The position numbers and the translations under genes are program-made. Below, one piece after another: positions 6,701 through 13,756 of a stretch of 20,219 bases of DNA; position 1 is the stretch's first letter, and every line of letters begins with the position of its first letter. Origin of the DNA: a virus. The notes beneath the pieces were generated by a model. The model was given only the letters and a program-made list of their open reading frames with translations. It was not told the DNA's origin and did not search any database. The DNA lies in IMG/VR virus record IMGVR_UViG_3300019760_000015, positions 1 through 20,219 of that record; one strand, 5' to 3'.

Positions 6701-7431
6701 GCTGTGAGGATTTTAAGTAGTTCTAATTGTTCGGGAGTGTGTTGGTGTTGTAGCGGTTTTGGCTCCGCTTTTTTAGGAGTGGTTTTTTCGACCTGTTCAA
6801 AAAGATAATAATTGCACTCTTCAGGCGTGAGCTTAATCACTCCTAAGCCGGTTTCAGGCATGTAAACACGATAACCGCCGTATATATTCATGCAAATGGA
6901 ATCCATGTGTATAACCACGCCTTTCATGCCATATAACACCATGTTAATCACGCACATTTTTACACATCTATGGTCTATGTCTTGCGCGGTGTAGAAATTT
7001 TGAAAGCGGTTATTGGGGTCGAGTCGGTCGGCAGCAATTAAGCAGCGGCCACTACCCGCGGCGCAATCATTTACACTGCTGCCTTTGGGCTGTGTTATCT
7101 CTGCCAATAGGTCACAAATATGAGTAGGTGTAAAAAACTGCCCACGTGCGGAGCGGTCAAACTTACCGCTGTGCTCTTCAAAAAATTCTCCTAAACCATC
7201 CACCCAGCTGCTTTTTATGCTGCCTTCGGTGTAGTACTGCACCAATGCACCCAGCAACTGAGGGAAAAGGTGTTTTTCCTTTTCGTTGTAGTTCTCCAGT
7301 GTTTTCAAATATTCCTCCTCGTATCGTTGCATCCCAAACGCGCAGATAGTAAGGGTTAAGAAATCATCAAAAACAGTCATGTATTGGTGACGGTAGGCGA
7401 GCTGTTCAAAAACTCGGTTAAAGTCTTTCAT
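6697..7431 (-). CDS. N6-adenine DNA methylase-like protein lacking the NPPY motif
   Basis: The 244-residue product has an N-terminal helical region, then GQFFTP (96-101, motif X-like), NDCAAGSGRCLIAADRL (120-136, the SAM-binding motif I) and AQDIDHRCVKMCVINMVLYG (149-168). These match the N-6 DNA methylase (HsdM-like) family. After the MDSI segment, where the catalytic (D/N)PP(Y/F) motif should occur, the sequence runs CMNIYGGYRVYMPETGLGV with no NPPY, so the enzyme is probably non-methylating. The C-terminus has a proline/lysine-rich tail. It is coupled to the ArdC-N-like gene and follows RadC, a known accessory trio on mobile elements. It may bind DNA or SAM as a regulator or decoy. Confidence 0.75.
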   Translation of the reverse strand: MKDFNRVFEQLAYRHQYMTVFDDFLTLTICAFGMQRYEEEYLKTLENYNEKEKHLFPQLLGALVQYYTEGSIKSSWVDGLGEFFEEHSGKFDRSARGQFFTPTHICDLLAEITQPKGSSVNDCAAGSGRCLIAADRLDPNNRFQNFYTAQDIDHRCVKMCVINMVLYGMKGVVIHMDSICMNIYGGYRVYMPETGLGVIKLTPEECNYYLFEQVEKTTPKKAEPKPLQHQHTPEQLELLKILTA

Positions 7432-7441
7432 AAACTACTAT

Positions 7442-7933
7442 TTACAAAAGTCCATCATCCGCAAAACTCAGATAGTCTCCATCGGCAGTAATTACCACAT
7501 GATCTAAAAGCGGTATATCAAGCGCGGCGCCTGCCTCTTTTAGTTTATTTGTGATGGCCTTATCTGATTCACTGGGGGCGGTGTTTCCGCTGGGGTGGTT
7601 GTGAGCTGCAATAATTGAACTACTATTGGCTAACAAAGCAGATTGAAAAATCTTCCTTACATCAACTAGGCAAGAACTTGTGCCGCCTTCGCTCACCTTA
7701 TAAATTCCTAATACCTTATTACCCTTATCGAGTAACATCACTTTGAAGGCTTCAAAGTATTCTATTGTGTCAGTATCCCAATGATTAAAAAAAATATCGG
7801 CTGCGTCTCTGCTACTCATTATTTTTTGAGGTTGCTTTTGCTGGCTTGCCTTTTTATAAATGAGTTTCACCTCTCCAATTTGAGCGGGAAAAATCAATTG
7901 TGTTTGTTGTGGTAATGTTGTACATTTGTTCAT
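7442..7933 (-). CDS. RadC-like JAB-domain protein
   Basis: The 163-residue protein carries the complete JAB-type metal site: E61 in the fold core region, then HNHPSGNTAPSESD (residues 111-124) and LLDHVVI (141-147). These correspond to the H-x-H-P-S-G-x...S-x-x-D motif of RadC. The N-terminal HhH region of long RadC proteins is absent, so this is the short mobile-element form. These proteins are common on Bacteroidota integrative elements, and their biological role remains unclear; a deubiquitinase-like or DNA repair role has been suggested from family homology only. Translation starts just after a 14-base element shared with the next upstream gene. Confidence 0.88.
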   Translation of the reverse strand: MNKCTTLPQQTQLIFPAQIGEVKLIYKKASQQKQPQKIMSSRDAADIFFNHWDTDTIEYFEAFKVMLLDKGNKVLGIYKVSEGGTSSCLVDVRKIFQSALLANSSSIIAAHNHPSGNTAPSESDKAITNKLKEAGAALDIPLLDHVVITADGDYLSFADDGLL

Positions 7934-7934
7934 A

Positions 7935-7948
7935 GCGAAATGATTTAG
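7935..7948 (-). promoter_or_regulatory. Shared leader element (copy 2), before the RadC-like gene
   Basis: GCGAAATGATTTAG (plus strand) lies one base before the ATG of the RadC-like gene, reading CTAAATCATTTCGC then T then ATG on the minus strand. The identical 14 bases precede the 144-aa gene at 8449-8462. Identical sequence at the same distance from two start codons suggests a translational operator or a duplicated leader. Confidence 0.6.
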
Positions 7949-7973
7949 TGAGAAACGTGTTTTTTACTAAGTC

Positions 7974-8005
7974 AAAGCCCTGAAAGCAGCCACTTTCAGG
8001 GCTTT
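7974..8005. terminator. Strong bidirectional hairpin terminator
   Basis: A perfect 13-bp inverted repeat AAAGCCCTGAAAG / CTTTCAGGGCTTT with a CAGCCA loop lies eight bases after the stop of the 144-aa gene. On the plus strand it is followed by a clean U tract; on the minus strand the tract is shorter. It would separate the 144-aa gene from the RadC-like gene, implying a promoter just after it. Confidence 0.8.
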
Positions 8006-8012
8006 TTTAGTT

Positions 8013-8447
8013 TTAAAGGGTGAGCTTGCCTTTTAGGTCTTTTATTTTGGTATCAATCTCCACCGTAACAGAGTCTAACACTGTAGAAATCACAAGGGGG
8101 TTGGTGATATTAAACACCGTCTTTTTCTCCCCATTGGTAGCCGTTAAGGATAGCGTGTAAATTTTGGTTTCAAAATCGCCGCTCTCGGTTTTCTCCTTCA
8201 CTAATTTGGTAGCTTCAGCAATTACGCCGCGTTTATCCTGGAACTTTTGCAGGTGCCCTATTACCTGCTGTTGAAATTGGAAAAATTGAATTTGTTCCTC
8301 GTAGGTGCGTTCGGGCTTGGGTTGCTTCTTTTCCAACTCTTCCACCCTTTTTAAAAGCTCTGCATTTTGATTTAATACCTGTTGTACTTGCTCAGCAGAC
8401 ATAACTGTCTCATTAACTCCTTTTGGAGTTTCATTTTTTCTTGCCAT
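8013..8447 (-). CDS. Unknown coiled-coil protein of the accessory block
   Basis: The 144-residue protein has a polar N-terminus and a coiled-coil region rich in Glu, Gln and Lys (about residues 18-85). Its C-terminal half has alternating hydrophobic residues (IYTLSLTATNGEKKTVFNITNPLVISTVLDSVTVEIDTKIKDL), probably a small beta-rich domain. I recognise no family. Its start follows the 14-base leader also found before RadC, suggesting co-regulation. A terminator closes its transcript. It lies directly downstream of the large terminase but across a 465-bp spacer, so it is probably cargo. Confidence 0.7.
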   Translation of the reverse strand: MARKNETPKGVNETVMSAEQVQQVLNQNAELLKRVEELEKKQPKPERTYEEQIQFFQFQQQVIGHLQKFQDKRGVIAEATKLVKEKTESGDFETKIYTLSLTATNGEKKTVFNITNPLVISTVLDSVTVEIDTKIKDLKGKLTL

Positions 8448-8448
8448 C

Positions 8449-8462
8449 GCGAAATGATTTAG
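8449..8462 (-). promoter_or_regulatory. Shared leader element (copy 1), before the 144-aa gene
   Basis: GCGAAATGATTTAG lies one base from the ATG at 8447, exactly as at 7935-7948 before RadC. Upstream on the minus strand are AT-rich sequences suited to a promoter (8463-8530). Both copies look like a common leader or protein-binding site. Confidence 0.6.
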
Positions 8463-8912
8463 AATAAAATTAATACTAAAAAAGCCATAACTATCTGACT
8501 TTCATATATTAAATATACTAAAAATCAATGACTTGGCCAAATTCCACACCGCAAAAGTTCATCCAGTTTAAAAAAAATCAACTTCCTGAAACACTGGTTT
8601 TTGATTGCTACCAAAAGCAATTCAAAAACCAGTTAGACGGAAGTCTTCCCGGTCCCGCCCTACAGAGCGAAGCAACTGCCCAGAGGCAAAAAAGCAGGAA
8701 ATATGAGCGCCGGGGGCGGTCCTAACTGCCTCGGCTGGCTGCTTGCTGACTGCCTCCATTGATTGGATAGATATAGGCAACTGCCCGAAGGCAGTTCTAA
8801 ATCATATCAATTGCATGTAGTGTAACGGAATGGTGTTGATGCCTATGAGCTATAGGCAGTGCGCAGGTAAGGCAGTGGAGTGCTTACTGCTGTGGATGAT
8901 TGGGATGGTTAT
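8463..8912. repeat. Gene-free region with a long hairpin and ACTGCC repeats
   Basis: A hairpin pairs ACTGGTTTTTGATTGC (8593-8608) with GCAATTCAAAAACCAGT (8617-8633), with CTTCC / GGAAG (8582-8586 and 8639-8643) outside it. Next come repeats of ACTGCC (near 8675, 8725, 8749 and 8780) and its reverse GGCAGT (near 8790, 8855 and 8871). AACTGCC and GGCAGTT form a palindrome at 8779-8796. A 65-codon plus-strand frame here is not convincing. The region separates terminase from the accessory cargo and may be a regulatory or recombination site. Confidence 0.45.
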
Positions 8913-10649
8913 CTACTTGCCAAACCTGGCTGAAACAAATATAGAACTACGGCGGTTGAGTAGGTGTCCGTACTTCGTCCAGATGCGTTTATCTACGGCA
9001 TCACTAAAGTGAGTGGCTTGCTCAGCAGGGATACTGTTCTTTCGTTCACTGCTCTTATCCTTATCCCACTTCCCATTTTTATCAACCACCTTGGTATTGT
9101 TCATGGAGATGAGTGTGTACTTACATTTCTGCCCGTTGAATCGGATATTAGGATAGCGCTTATCATCCACTTCTTTCTTGAGAATATTGGCCCACAACAG
9201 ATACTTTTCATGCTGTGGTGGCTCCATACCTCTGTGGTGCTTACTGGTAACCATCCAACCTTTGGTCTTGAATCGATCGATTGCCTGTTGGTTATAGGTT
9301 GTAGAGTTCTTGGCATTGGGTTGTTTGTGATCGCCATACTTATCGTGATAGTAGAATATCTCCCTGCAGGCGTGATGCTGATAGTATTCACAAAACTGAT
9401 CCACCAGGTCATTGATCATCACGCCCGGTGACTGATCCGGTTTATTGAAAAACTCATTGATGAAGTTATCACAGGGAATGGCCATCTTGGAAGCGAAATC
9501 AAAGTTGCGTTCCTGTCCAATGGAGAACAGGGCAATTTTAGCCCCCCAATCGGGGCAAATCTCCAATGGCTTCTTTGTATCGCAGTCCAGATCGAAACGA
9601 CTGTCCGGCGTGCCTAACTTATTAAAATCCCAATTGGTATTCTCAGCATAATCACGTAAGAATGAATCGTTATAGGCCCCGTAATACACATGCTTCTTCG
9701 TATCAATAGAGTAGTAACAATCCTCCACCACATCAAGCACCATGTTCATGAACTCAATCAGGAAGGTTAAGAGGGTTTGTTTCTCGTATTCGCGCATCAG
9801 GTAGGAGAAACCAACATTCTCAATATTATCCAGGGCATTTGCCAAAGTGAATAGCGTACCATTTTTCGAAACAAAAGGGGCAATTTGCCGCTTGAGTCGC
9901 ACCGTTTCATTCCAGATATCTTTGAACAGTTTCCGATCATTATCACGTTTGGCATCCAACAGCTGAATCTGCAGATTAACAATGCGGTTCCAGATCTCCA
10001 GTATGCGGATCCCTCTCTCCTCTTCATAATACTTGGCGTAATCCAGCAACCACTTTTGCTCATTGGTATAAGGCATGGAACTCACATAATGAAAGCCATG
10101 ATGCCAGGGCACCGGGTTGCGTGATCGTGTGCCCCATTTCTCCTCATTACCCCTATTGGTCGGTGATGTTTCCTCGTCGTAGCGCTCTTTGTTGATGGTA
10201 AGCGCTTCATCCAGTATCTCATAATCCACATTAGCACCACGAGCCGATCCGGCACGGTCCTGGCTCAATAACACAATCGCATTGCCGTTGGAGATGCTAA
10301 TGATGTTATCATGCTTCATAATCTCCTCATAAGGCCGATGCCAGTGCTCAGGTGGTTTCCGACCAACCACGTAGTTACCAGGATTCTTTCTGCTCTCATG
10401 CCGCTTATAACCCAGCGACTGCAGAAACTTAAAGGTGGAGGGCAATGTACGGGTGAGCAACTGCCCGAAGGTTGAACCGGTAACTGCCGTCACCGATCGT
10501 GGCATCATGCGGTTCACCATGTTCACATCCCATCCCACCTGATAGGATTTACCGGTACCACGCCCTTCTATGTTTACCTTATTTTTAGGAGCCAATAAGA
10601 TGGTGCGTTGCTGGGCGGCATTGAGATGAATAAGTTCGTGATCCGTCAT
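8913..10649 (-). CDS. terL: Phage terminase large subunit
   Basis: The 578-residue protein has the expected ATPase and nuclease arrangement. An N-terminal Walker A-like GRGTGKS (29-35) is followed by Walker B VDYEILDEAL (141-150, Asp/Glu at 147-148), and a motif III-like SSMPYT (190-195). The C-terminal half has acidic residues suited to an RNase H-like nuclease: D367 in CPDWGAKIAL, D436/D440 in YHDKYGDH and D550 in FSDAVDKR. It translocates DNA into the prohead and cuts genome ends. Its start overlaps the upstream gene by four bases. Length is normal. The portal, usually next, is absent here and lies beyond accessory DNA. Confidence 0.88.
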   Translation of the reverse strand: MTDHELIHLNAAQQRTILLAPKNKVNIEGRGTGKSYQVGWDVNMVNRMMPRSVTAVTGSTFGQLLTRTLPSTFKFLQSLGYKRHESRKNPGNYVVGRKPPEHWHRPYEEIMKHDNIISISNGNAIVLLSQDRAGSARGANVDYEILDEALTINKERYDEETSPTNRGNEEKWGTRSRNPVPWHHGFHYVSSMPYTNEQKWLLDYAKYYEEERGIRILEIWNRIVNLQIQLLDAKRDNDRKLFKDIWNETVRLKRQIAPFVSKNGTLFTLANALDNIENVGFSYLMREYEKQTLLTFLIEFMNMVLDVVEDCYYSIDTKKHVYYGAYNDSFLRDYAENTNWDFNKLGTPDSRFDLDCDTKKPLEICPDWGAKIALFSIGQERNFDFASKMAIPCDNFINEFFNKPDQSPGVMINDLVDQFCEYYQHHACREIFYYHDKYGDHKQPNAKNSTTYNQQAIDRFKTKGWMVTSKHHRGMEPPQHEKYLLWANILKKEVDDKRYPNIRFNGQKCKYTLISMNNTKVVDKNGKWDKDKSSERKNSIPAEQATHFSDAVDKRIWTKYGHLLNRRSSIFVSARFGK

Positions 10650-11224
10650 GAGTTCATGATTTCTTCAGCTTGTACATCATCAATTTCCTGATCCAGATTA
10701 TCCGTAATGACCTTACGCGCTTCCACCGGCATCTTCAAAAACTGGTTGTAATCAATATTCACTGTTTGATTATTCACCTGGACGGCGATGGTGATTGGGT
10801 GCTTCTCAATCAACTTAGCATCAAGCTCTGTTTCAGGACGCTCACCCATTGCAGTCAACAGGTTTTTATGACCCATGGCCCAGGCTTTAAGGTTCTTTTC
10901 GTTTTTGGCTTCCATAATCATCCCCGCAATATCCTGCAGCAACCAATGGTGCCACCAGTCATAGTCAAAGGTGTGGATGGAATTAAAGATGCGCATGGCA
11001 CGCTTACAGTCCTCAAAGGCTTGGGATCGGGATAGTTTGGGATACTTGACCTGTAAGATGGCCACGGCATGTTTCTGCACCGGATTTTTATCCAGTAATT
11101 TTGCTGCCTGAATAGTACGTTCCAAAGGTTCCTGCAGGTGAGCCGGCAAAGGATGATTTTCCGGATCCAGGATGGCATCTTTTATCAACAGGTGATCTTG
11201 ATCTTCCAGTGCTTTACGGCTCAT
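10646..11224 (-). CDS. Probable packaging accessory / terminase-associated protein
   Basis: The 192-residue protein is largely helical. It has a segment around residues 50-85 (HAVAILQVKYPKLSRSQAFEDCKRAMRIF) that looks helix-turn-helix-like, a WWHHWLLQD motif near 90-98 and a helical stretch 100-130. It lies between the 92-aa small-terminase-like gene and the large terminase, with ATGA overlaps on both sides. That is where small terminase or packaging accessory proteins normally sit. I cannot decide whether this gene or the 92-aa one is the DNA-recognition subunit; they could work together. Confidence 0.6.
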   Translation of the reverse strand: MSRKALEDQDHLLIKDAILDPENHPLPAHLQEPLERTIQAAKLLDKNPVQKHAVAILQVKYPKLSRSQAFEDCKRAMRIFNSIHTFDYDWWHHWLLQDIAGMIMEAKNEKNLKAWAMGHKNLLTAMGERPETELDAKLIEKHPITIAVQVNNQTVNIDYNQFLKMPVEARKVITDNLDQEIDDVQAEEIMNS

Positions 11225-11499
11225 AGATGTAGTTTATTGTGTAGCTGATATTCCCGCATCATTTGCTGTGCCGGGCTACTACCATTTTCGGCAGCTTTGG
11301 CAATGGCTCTTCTGAGGGTGATATCACCCTGCAGCCAACCTTTCATGTAATATTTGAAAGCATCCCCTTCTTTGGCTTTCAAGGTGGTGGTAAAGTCATC
11401 CGGATCCACTTCAATATTGATGGCTATTTCTTCCGGACTGTAAAACAGCTCCGCCATCATTTCAATGGTACTAAGTTGCGCCTCGTTCAAATTCTTCAT
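11221..11499 (-). CDS. Small terminase-like DNA-binding protein
   Basis: The 92-residue product has an N-terminal helix-turn-helix-like segment (AQLSTIEMMAELFYSPEEIAINIEVDPDDFTTTL, about residues 7-40) and ends with AIAKAAENGSSPAQQMMREYQLHNKL. That ending closely resembles the 'G-S-x-x-A' helix pattern of terminase small subunits. A protein of this kind recognises the packaging site and recruits the large subunit. It overlaps the phospholipase D-like gene upstream by 29 bases and the next gene by four. Context supports packaging; the length is short for a complete small subunit. Confidence 0.65.
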   Translation of the reverse strand: MKNLNEAQLSTIEMMAELFYSPEEIAINIEVDPDDFTTTLKAKEGDAFKYYMKGWLQGDITLRRAIAKAAENGSSPAQQMMREYQLHNKLHL

Positions 11500-12055
11500 T
11501 CAATACCTGGTTGTCGAAATCAAAAACAGCCGGATCGGTACTGATCAGGCCGCGCTCTATCTTATTGTTATCGGTGGCATTCATACTGGAGACAATGGAC
11601 ACCTTCCAATCATCACTCTGCAGGGTGGTGACTTTCGCATGTATGGAGGTAGTCCTGACCATGCCGGGAAAGAACCCATATAAGGCCTGAAAAGGTTTAG
11701 GACTCTGGGCGCGTACCCGGTGGTCAATCAAAAACCGGATATTGCGAATCTTGCCTTTCTGCTGTGCTGTCCACAACTGCCTGACTGACTTCTCCGAAAT
11801 ACTGTAGGTACTTATGAAAATATCACACGAACCAATCTGATTCGCCAGGCAAAATAGCAATCGCACACTATTGAAAGTGCCACGACTCCACCAGTGTTTA
11901 GTCACTCCCTGCTCCAACTTGCCAATGACCTTATGCAGTTTCTCATCCGAATTGATTAATTCAACATCCCCATTCTCCACCGAACGGGAAGGCACACCCG
12001 TTTCAGGTGTGCCTTGTGTTTGTTTTGGTTCTGATTTACTTATCTGGAGTAACAT
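11471..12055 (-). CDS. Phospholipase D-fold protein in the packaging operon
   Basis: The 194-residue protein matches a single half of the PLD fold. It shows CDIFISTYSISEKSVRQLW (77-95), IRNIRFLIDHRV (103-114), SIHAKV (137-142, with the His and Lys of the HxK motif at 139 and 141) and SSMNATDNNKIERG (156-169). The conserved Asp of a complete HKD motif is not clear, but Asn and Glu at N159, N163/N164 and E167 could serve. Single-HKD PLD proteins can dimerise to form one active site, as nucleases do. Its position before the terminase genes is unusual, and its role may be DNA processing. Confidence 0.75.
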   Translation of the reverse strand: MLLQISKSEPKQTQGTPETGVPSRSVENGDVELINSDEKLHKVIGKLEQGVTKHWWSRGTFNSVRLLFCLANQIGSCDIFISTYSISEKSVRQLWTAQQKGKIRNIRFLIDHRVRAQSPKPFQALYGFFPGMVRTTSIHAKVTTLQSDDWKVSIVSSMNATDNNKIERGLISTDPAVFDFDNQVLNEEFERGAT

Positions 12056-12806
12056 CGTCTTTAGGCTTCAAAAAATCGGTGATAGCCTGGATCTCCTCTT
12101 CCTTCACCTTGATTCGATCTAACACAGCATCACGCTTTTTTCCTTCAGGCATTGGATTTTCTTTATCCAATTTCTTATCCGCCTGGTAAAGGAGTTTATT
12201 ACGATCTTTGGTTAGTGACGAAATCAAATTACCTTTTCGTTGGAGCAAATCAACAGGATCTTTCACCTTTAATCCAAAGGGATCCTCATTGTTTTCATCC
12301 TTGCCCTGGCTACCGGATTCAGTACCTTCATCCTCATCTGATGTTTCCGGATCCGGAAACAATTCCAGTTCATTAGGTTCAGTACCTTCCTTGAAGAATA
12401 ACTCTTTAGCATCATGCAACAACTGATGACGTTCAGCAAGTACGTCAATCAGCTCTCCAATTTGAACAGCTTTCGCCATTGTTTCCTCACTATTATCCTC
12501 ACCTAGATCAACCAACTCTTTATGTAATTCAGCACGTTGATTATAAAGGATAGGTAGCTCCGCCTTAATGCGTAAAATAACCGGAGGCATCGGTTTGGGT
12601 TTGTCAGCTTCTACTTTGGGTAAGTAGCGTTGCAACTCCCATTCAATCTTCTCAATCACCTGTTTCGTATTATGCTTCCGCTGAAGACGAAACACCAAAC
12701 GGTTGTTGTTTGTGACTTCCGATAAAAGCTCCAGTCCTATTGTCCGATCCTTGTTTTCAGAGTCTAACCAGACCTTAATCTTAGCAATTAGTTTTTCATC
12801 TACCAT
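12036..12806 (-). CDS. Unknown acidic coiled-coil phage protein
   Basis: The 256-residue protein is predicted to be mostly helical. The first about 75 residues are a compact basic region, followed by long helices (85-140). A strongly acidic low-complexity linker (about 145-178, rich in Glu, Asp, Gly and Ser) precedes a C-terminal helix pair (KRDAVLDRIKVKEEEIQAITDFLK). No membrane segment or recognised domain is visible. The ATG is preceded by AGGTAA at a good spacing. It follows a terminator and is the first gene of the packaging transcript. A scaffolding or DNA-handling role is possible. Confidence 0.7.
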   Translation of the reverse strand: MVDEKLIAKIKVWLDSENKDRTIGLELLSEVTNNNRLVFRLQRKHNTKQVIEKIEWELQRYLPKVEADKPKPMPPVILRIKAELPILYNQRAELHKELVDLGEDNSEETMAKAVQIGELIDVLAERHQLLHDAKELFFKEGTEPNELELFPDPETSDEDEGTESGSQGKDENNEDPFGLKVKDPVDLLQRKGNLISSLTKDRNKLLYQADKKLDKENPMPEGKKRDAVLDRIKVKEEEIQAITDFLKPKDDVTPDK

Positions 12807-12879
12807 TGTTTACCTGTTAATGGTTAAATCATTAAAAGTTGCAATATCACAAAGGCAGTTGCTTGAAAAAAGGACAAAA

Positions 12880-12915
12880 AAAGCCCGTATATCGTCGGGG
12901 AAATACACGGGCTTT
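12880..12915 (-). terminator. Hairpin terminator between tail/capsid and packaging genes
   Basis: AAAGCCCGT (12880-12888) pairs perfectly with ACGGGCTTT (12907-12915) around an 18-base loop. On the minus strand the 3' arm runs into seven U residues, a standard intrinsic terminator 31 bases after the stop of the 71-aa gene. Confidence 0.8.
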
Positions 12916-12945
12916 GAATCGGAATTATGAAAGAAAAATCACCTG

Positions 12946-13161
12946 TTACTTTGCTTCTTTTTTATCCTCAGTATACAATTCTTTTTTTCCATCTGGAGTT
13001 ACCTCCAGGTAAGGACATTCTGCATCATACAGTTCCTTTACCTTGCTCACAGGTAAGTTCTCATTTGAGAGGTCAATCACACCCGTTTTAGGATGTTGCA
13101 CTTTTCCGGGCTTAATGCCTATCACCTTGAAATAGGTGGTCCATGATTTTGAAGTACTCAT
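12946..13161 (-). CDS. Small phage protein downstream of the tail-tube-like protein
   Basis: The 71-residue protein starts one base inside the stop of the tail-tube-like gene and ends 31 bases before a terminator. It has mixed charge and two possible strands (TYFKVIGIKPGKVQ; YLEVTPDGKKELY). The KVQHPKTGVIDLSN segment may be a small beta-domain. I do not recognise it. Small genes at this place often encode tail-assembly or head-tail factors, but the sequence does not decide. Confidence 0.6.
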   Translation of the reverse strand: MSTSKSWTTYFKVIGIKPGKVQHPKTGVIDLSNENLPVSKVKELYDAECPYLEVTPDGKKELYTEDKKEAK

Positions 13162-13709
13162 TAGGCTGCTGGGGTTAATGGAACTGCACCATCATAATGA
13201 TACAAGTTCTTGGTTTTAAAAGTGAATTCCATCGATACACCAGGACGAGCTGATGTTTCCTTACCGGTACCAGTACCATCAGGTGCACCTTCGTAAGTGG
13301 CCGGGCGTAAAGCATCACCCATCAGGAACTGATTTCCATTATTATCGGGTACAGCAAAGGCCAAATTTTCATTCTTAGCCATATTGATCAGGCCAAGAAT
13401 CTTTTTCTGTAATCCTGGATGGAATAACCGCAAGTGGATCACCCACGATTTACCATCTTTCTCCCCTACACTTTCAAACTCAATCTCACCAGTATCATCG
13501 GTGAGGTACATTTCGAAAAAGTTGGTACCCGTATTCATAGCAAGTGCACCGGTTAAAGTAGCTGACTCTTCAAGATCAGTAACGGTGGCTGAATCCGGTT
13601 CAGTGGGCCAGGTGGCTACATCCTTCCATAAGCCAAAAAATATCTTCTGAGGGATACCACCCATATTGGCTCCACCCGGTAGATTCTTATCAATATTCTG
13701 AAGATTCAT
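13161..13709 (-). CDS. Putative tail tube / major tail protein
   Basis: I take the ATG at 13709 (182 residues, starting MNLQNIDKNLPGG) rather than the upstream GTG at 13730, which lies inside a hairpin. The product is rich in Gly, Thr and Asp and has a beta-rich pattern: TLTGALAMNTGTNFFEMYLTDDTGEIEFESVGEKDGKSWVIHLRLF and MEFTFKTKNLYHYDGAVPLTPA. This layout and length suit a tail tube or major tail subunit. It lies 48 bases after the capsid gene, across the hairpin. The assignment rests on position and composition only. Confidence 0.55.
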   Translation of the reverse strand: MNLQNIDKNLPGGANMGGIPQKIFFGLWKDVATWPTEPDSATVTDLEESATLTGALAMNTGTNFFEMYLTDDTGEIEFESVGEKDGKSWVIHLRLFHPGLQKKILGLINMAKNENLAFAVPDNNGNQFLMGDALRPATYEGAPDGTGTGKETSARPGVSMEFTFKTKNLYHYDGAVPLTPAA

Positions 13710-13724
13710 AAGTAAAGTATAATG

Positions 13725-13742
13725 GAGCACTAAAGTGCTCCG
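13725..13742 (-). terminator. Short perfect hairpin between capsid and tail-tube-like genes
   Basis: GGAGCAC and GTGCTCC form a perfect 7-bp stem around a TAAA loop, between the capsid stop (13757) and the next ATG. On the minus strand it is followed by a moderately U-rich run. It could be a weak terminator or an RNA processing/stability hairpin that sets capsid mRNA above downstream genes. Confidence 0.55.
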
Positions 13743-13756
13743 GGTTAAGCAACTAT

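Noticed and set aside
8528-8725. 65-codon plus-strand open frame after the terminase gene.
   Set aside because: It lies across a strong hairpin and ACTGCC repeats, has a low-complexity basic C-terminus and no convincing start signal or family match.
9101-10124. Several frames of about 80-155 codons on both strands across the large terminase.
   Set aside because: They are shadows of the terminase frame, with unusual composition and no motif support.
13710-13730. GTG start for the tail-tube-like gene.
   Set aside because: The GTG lies within the 13725-13742 hairpin and an ATG follows in frame; the seven extra residues are not needed.
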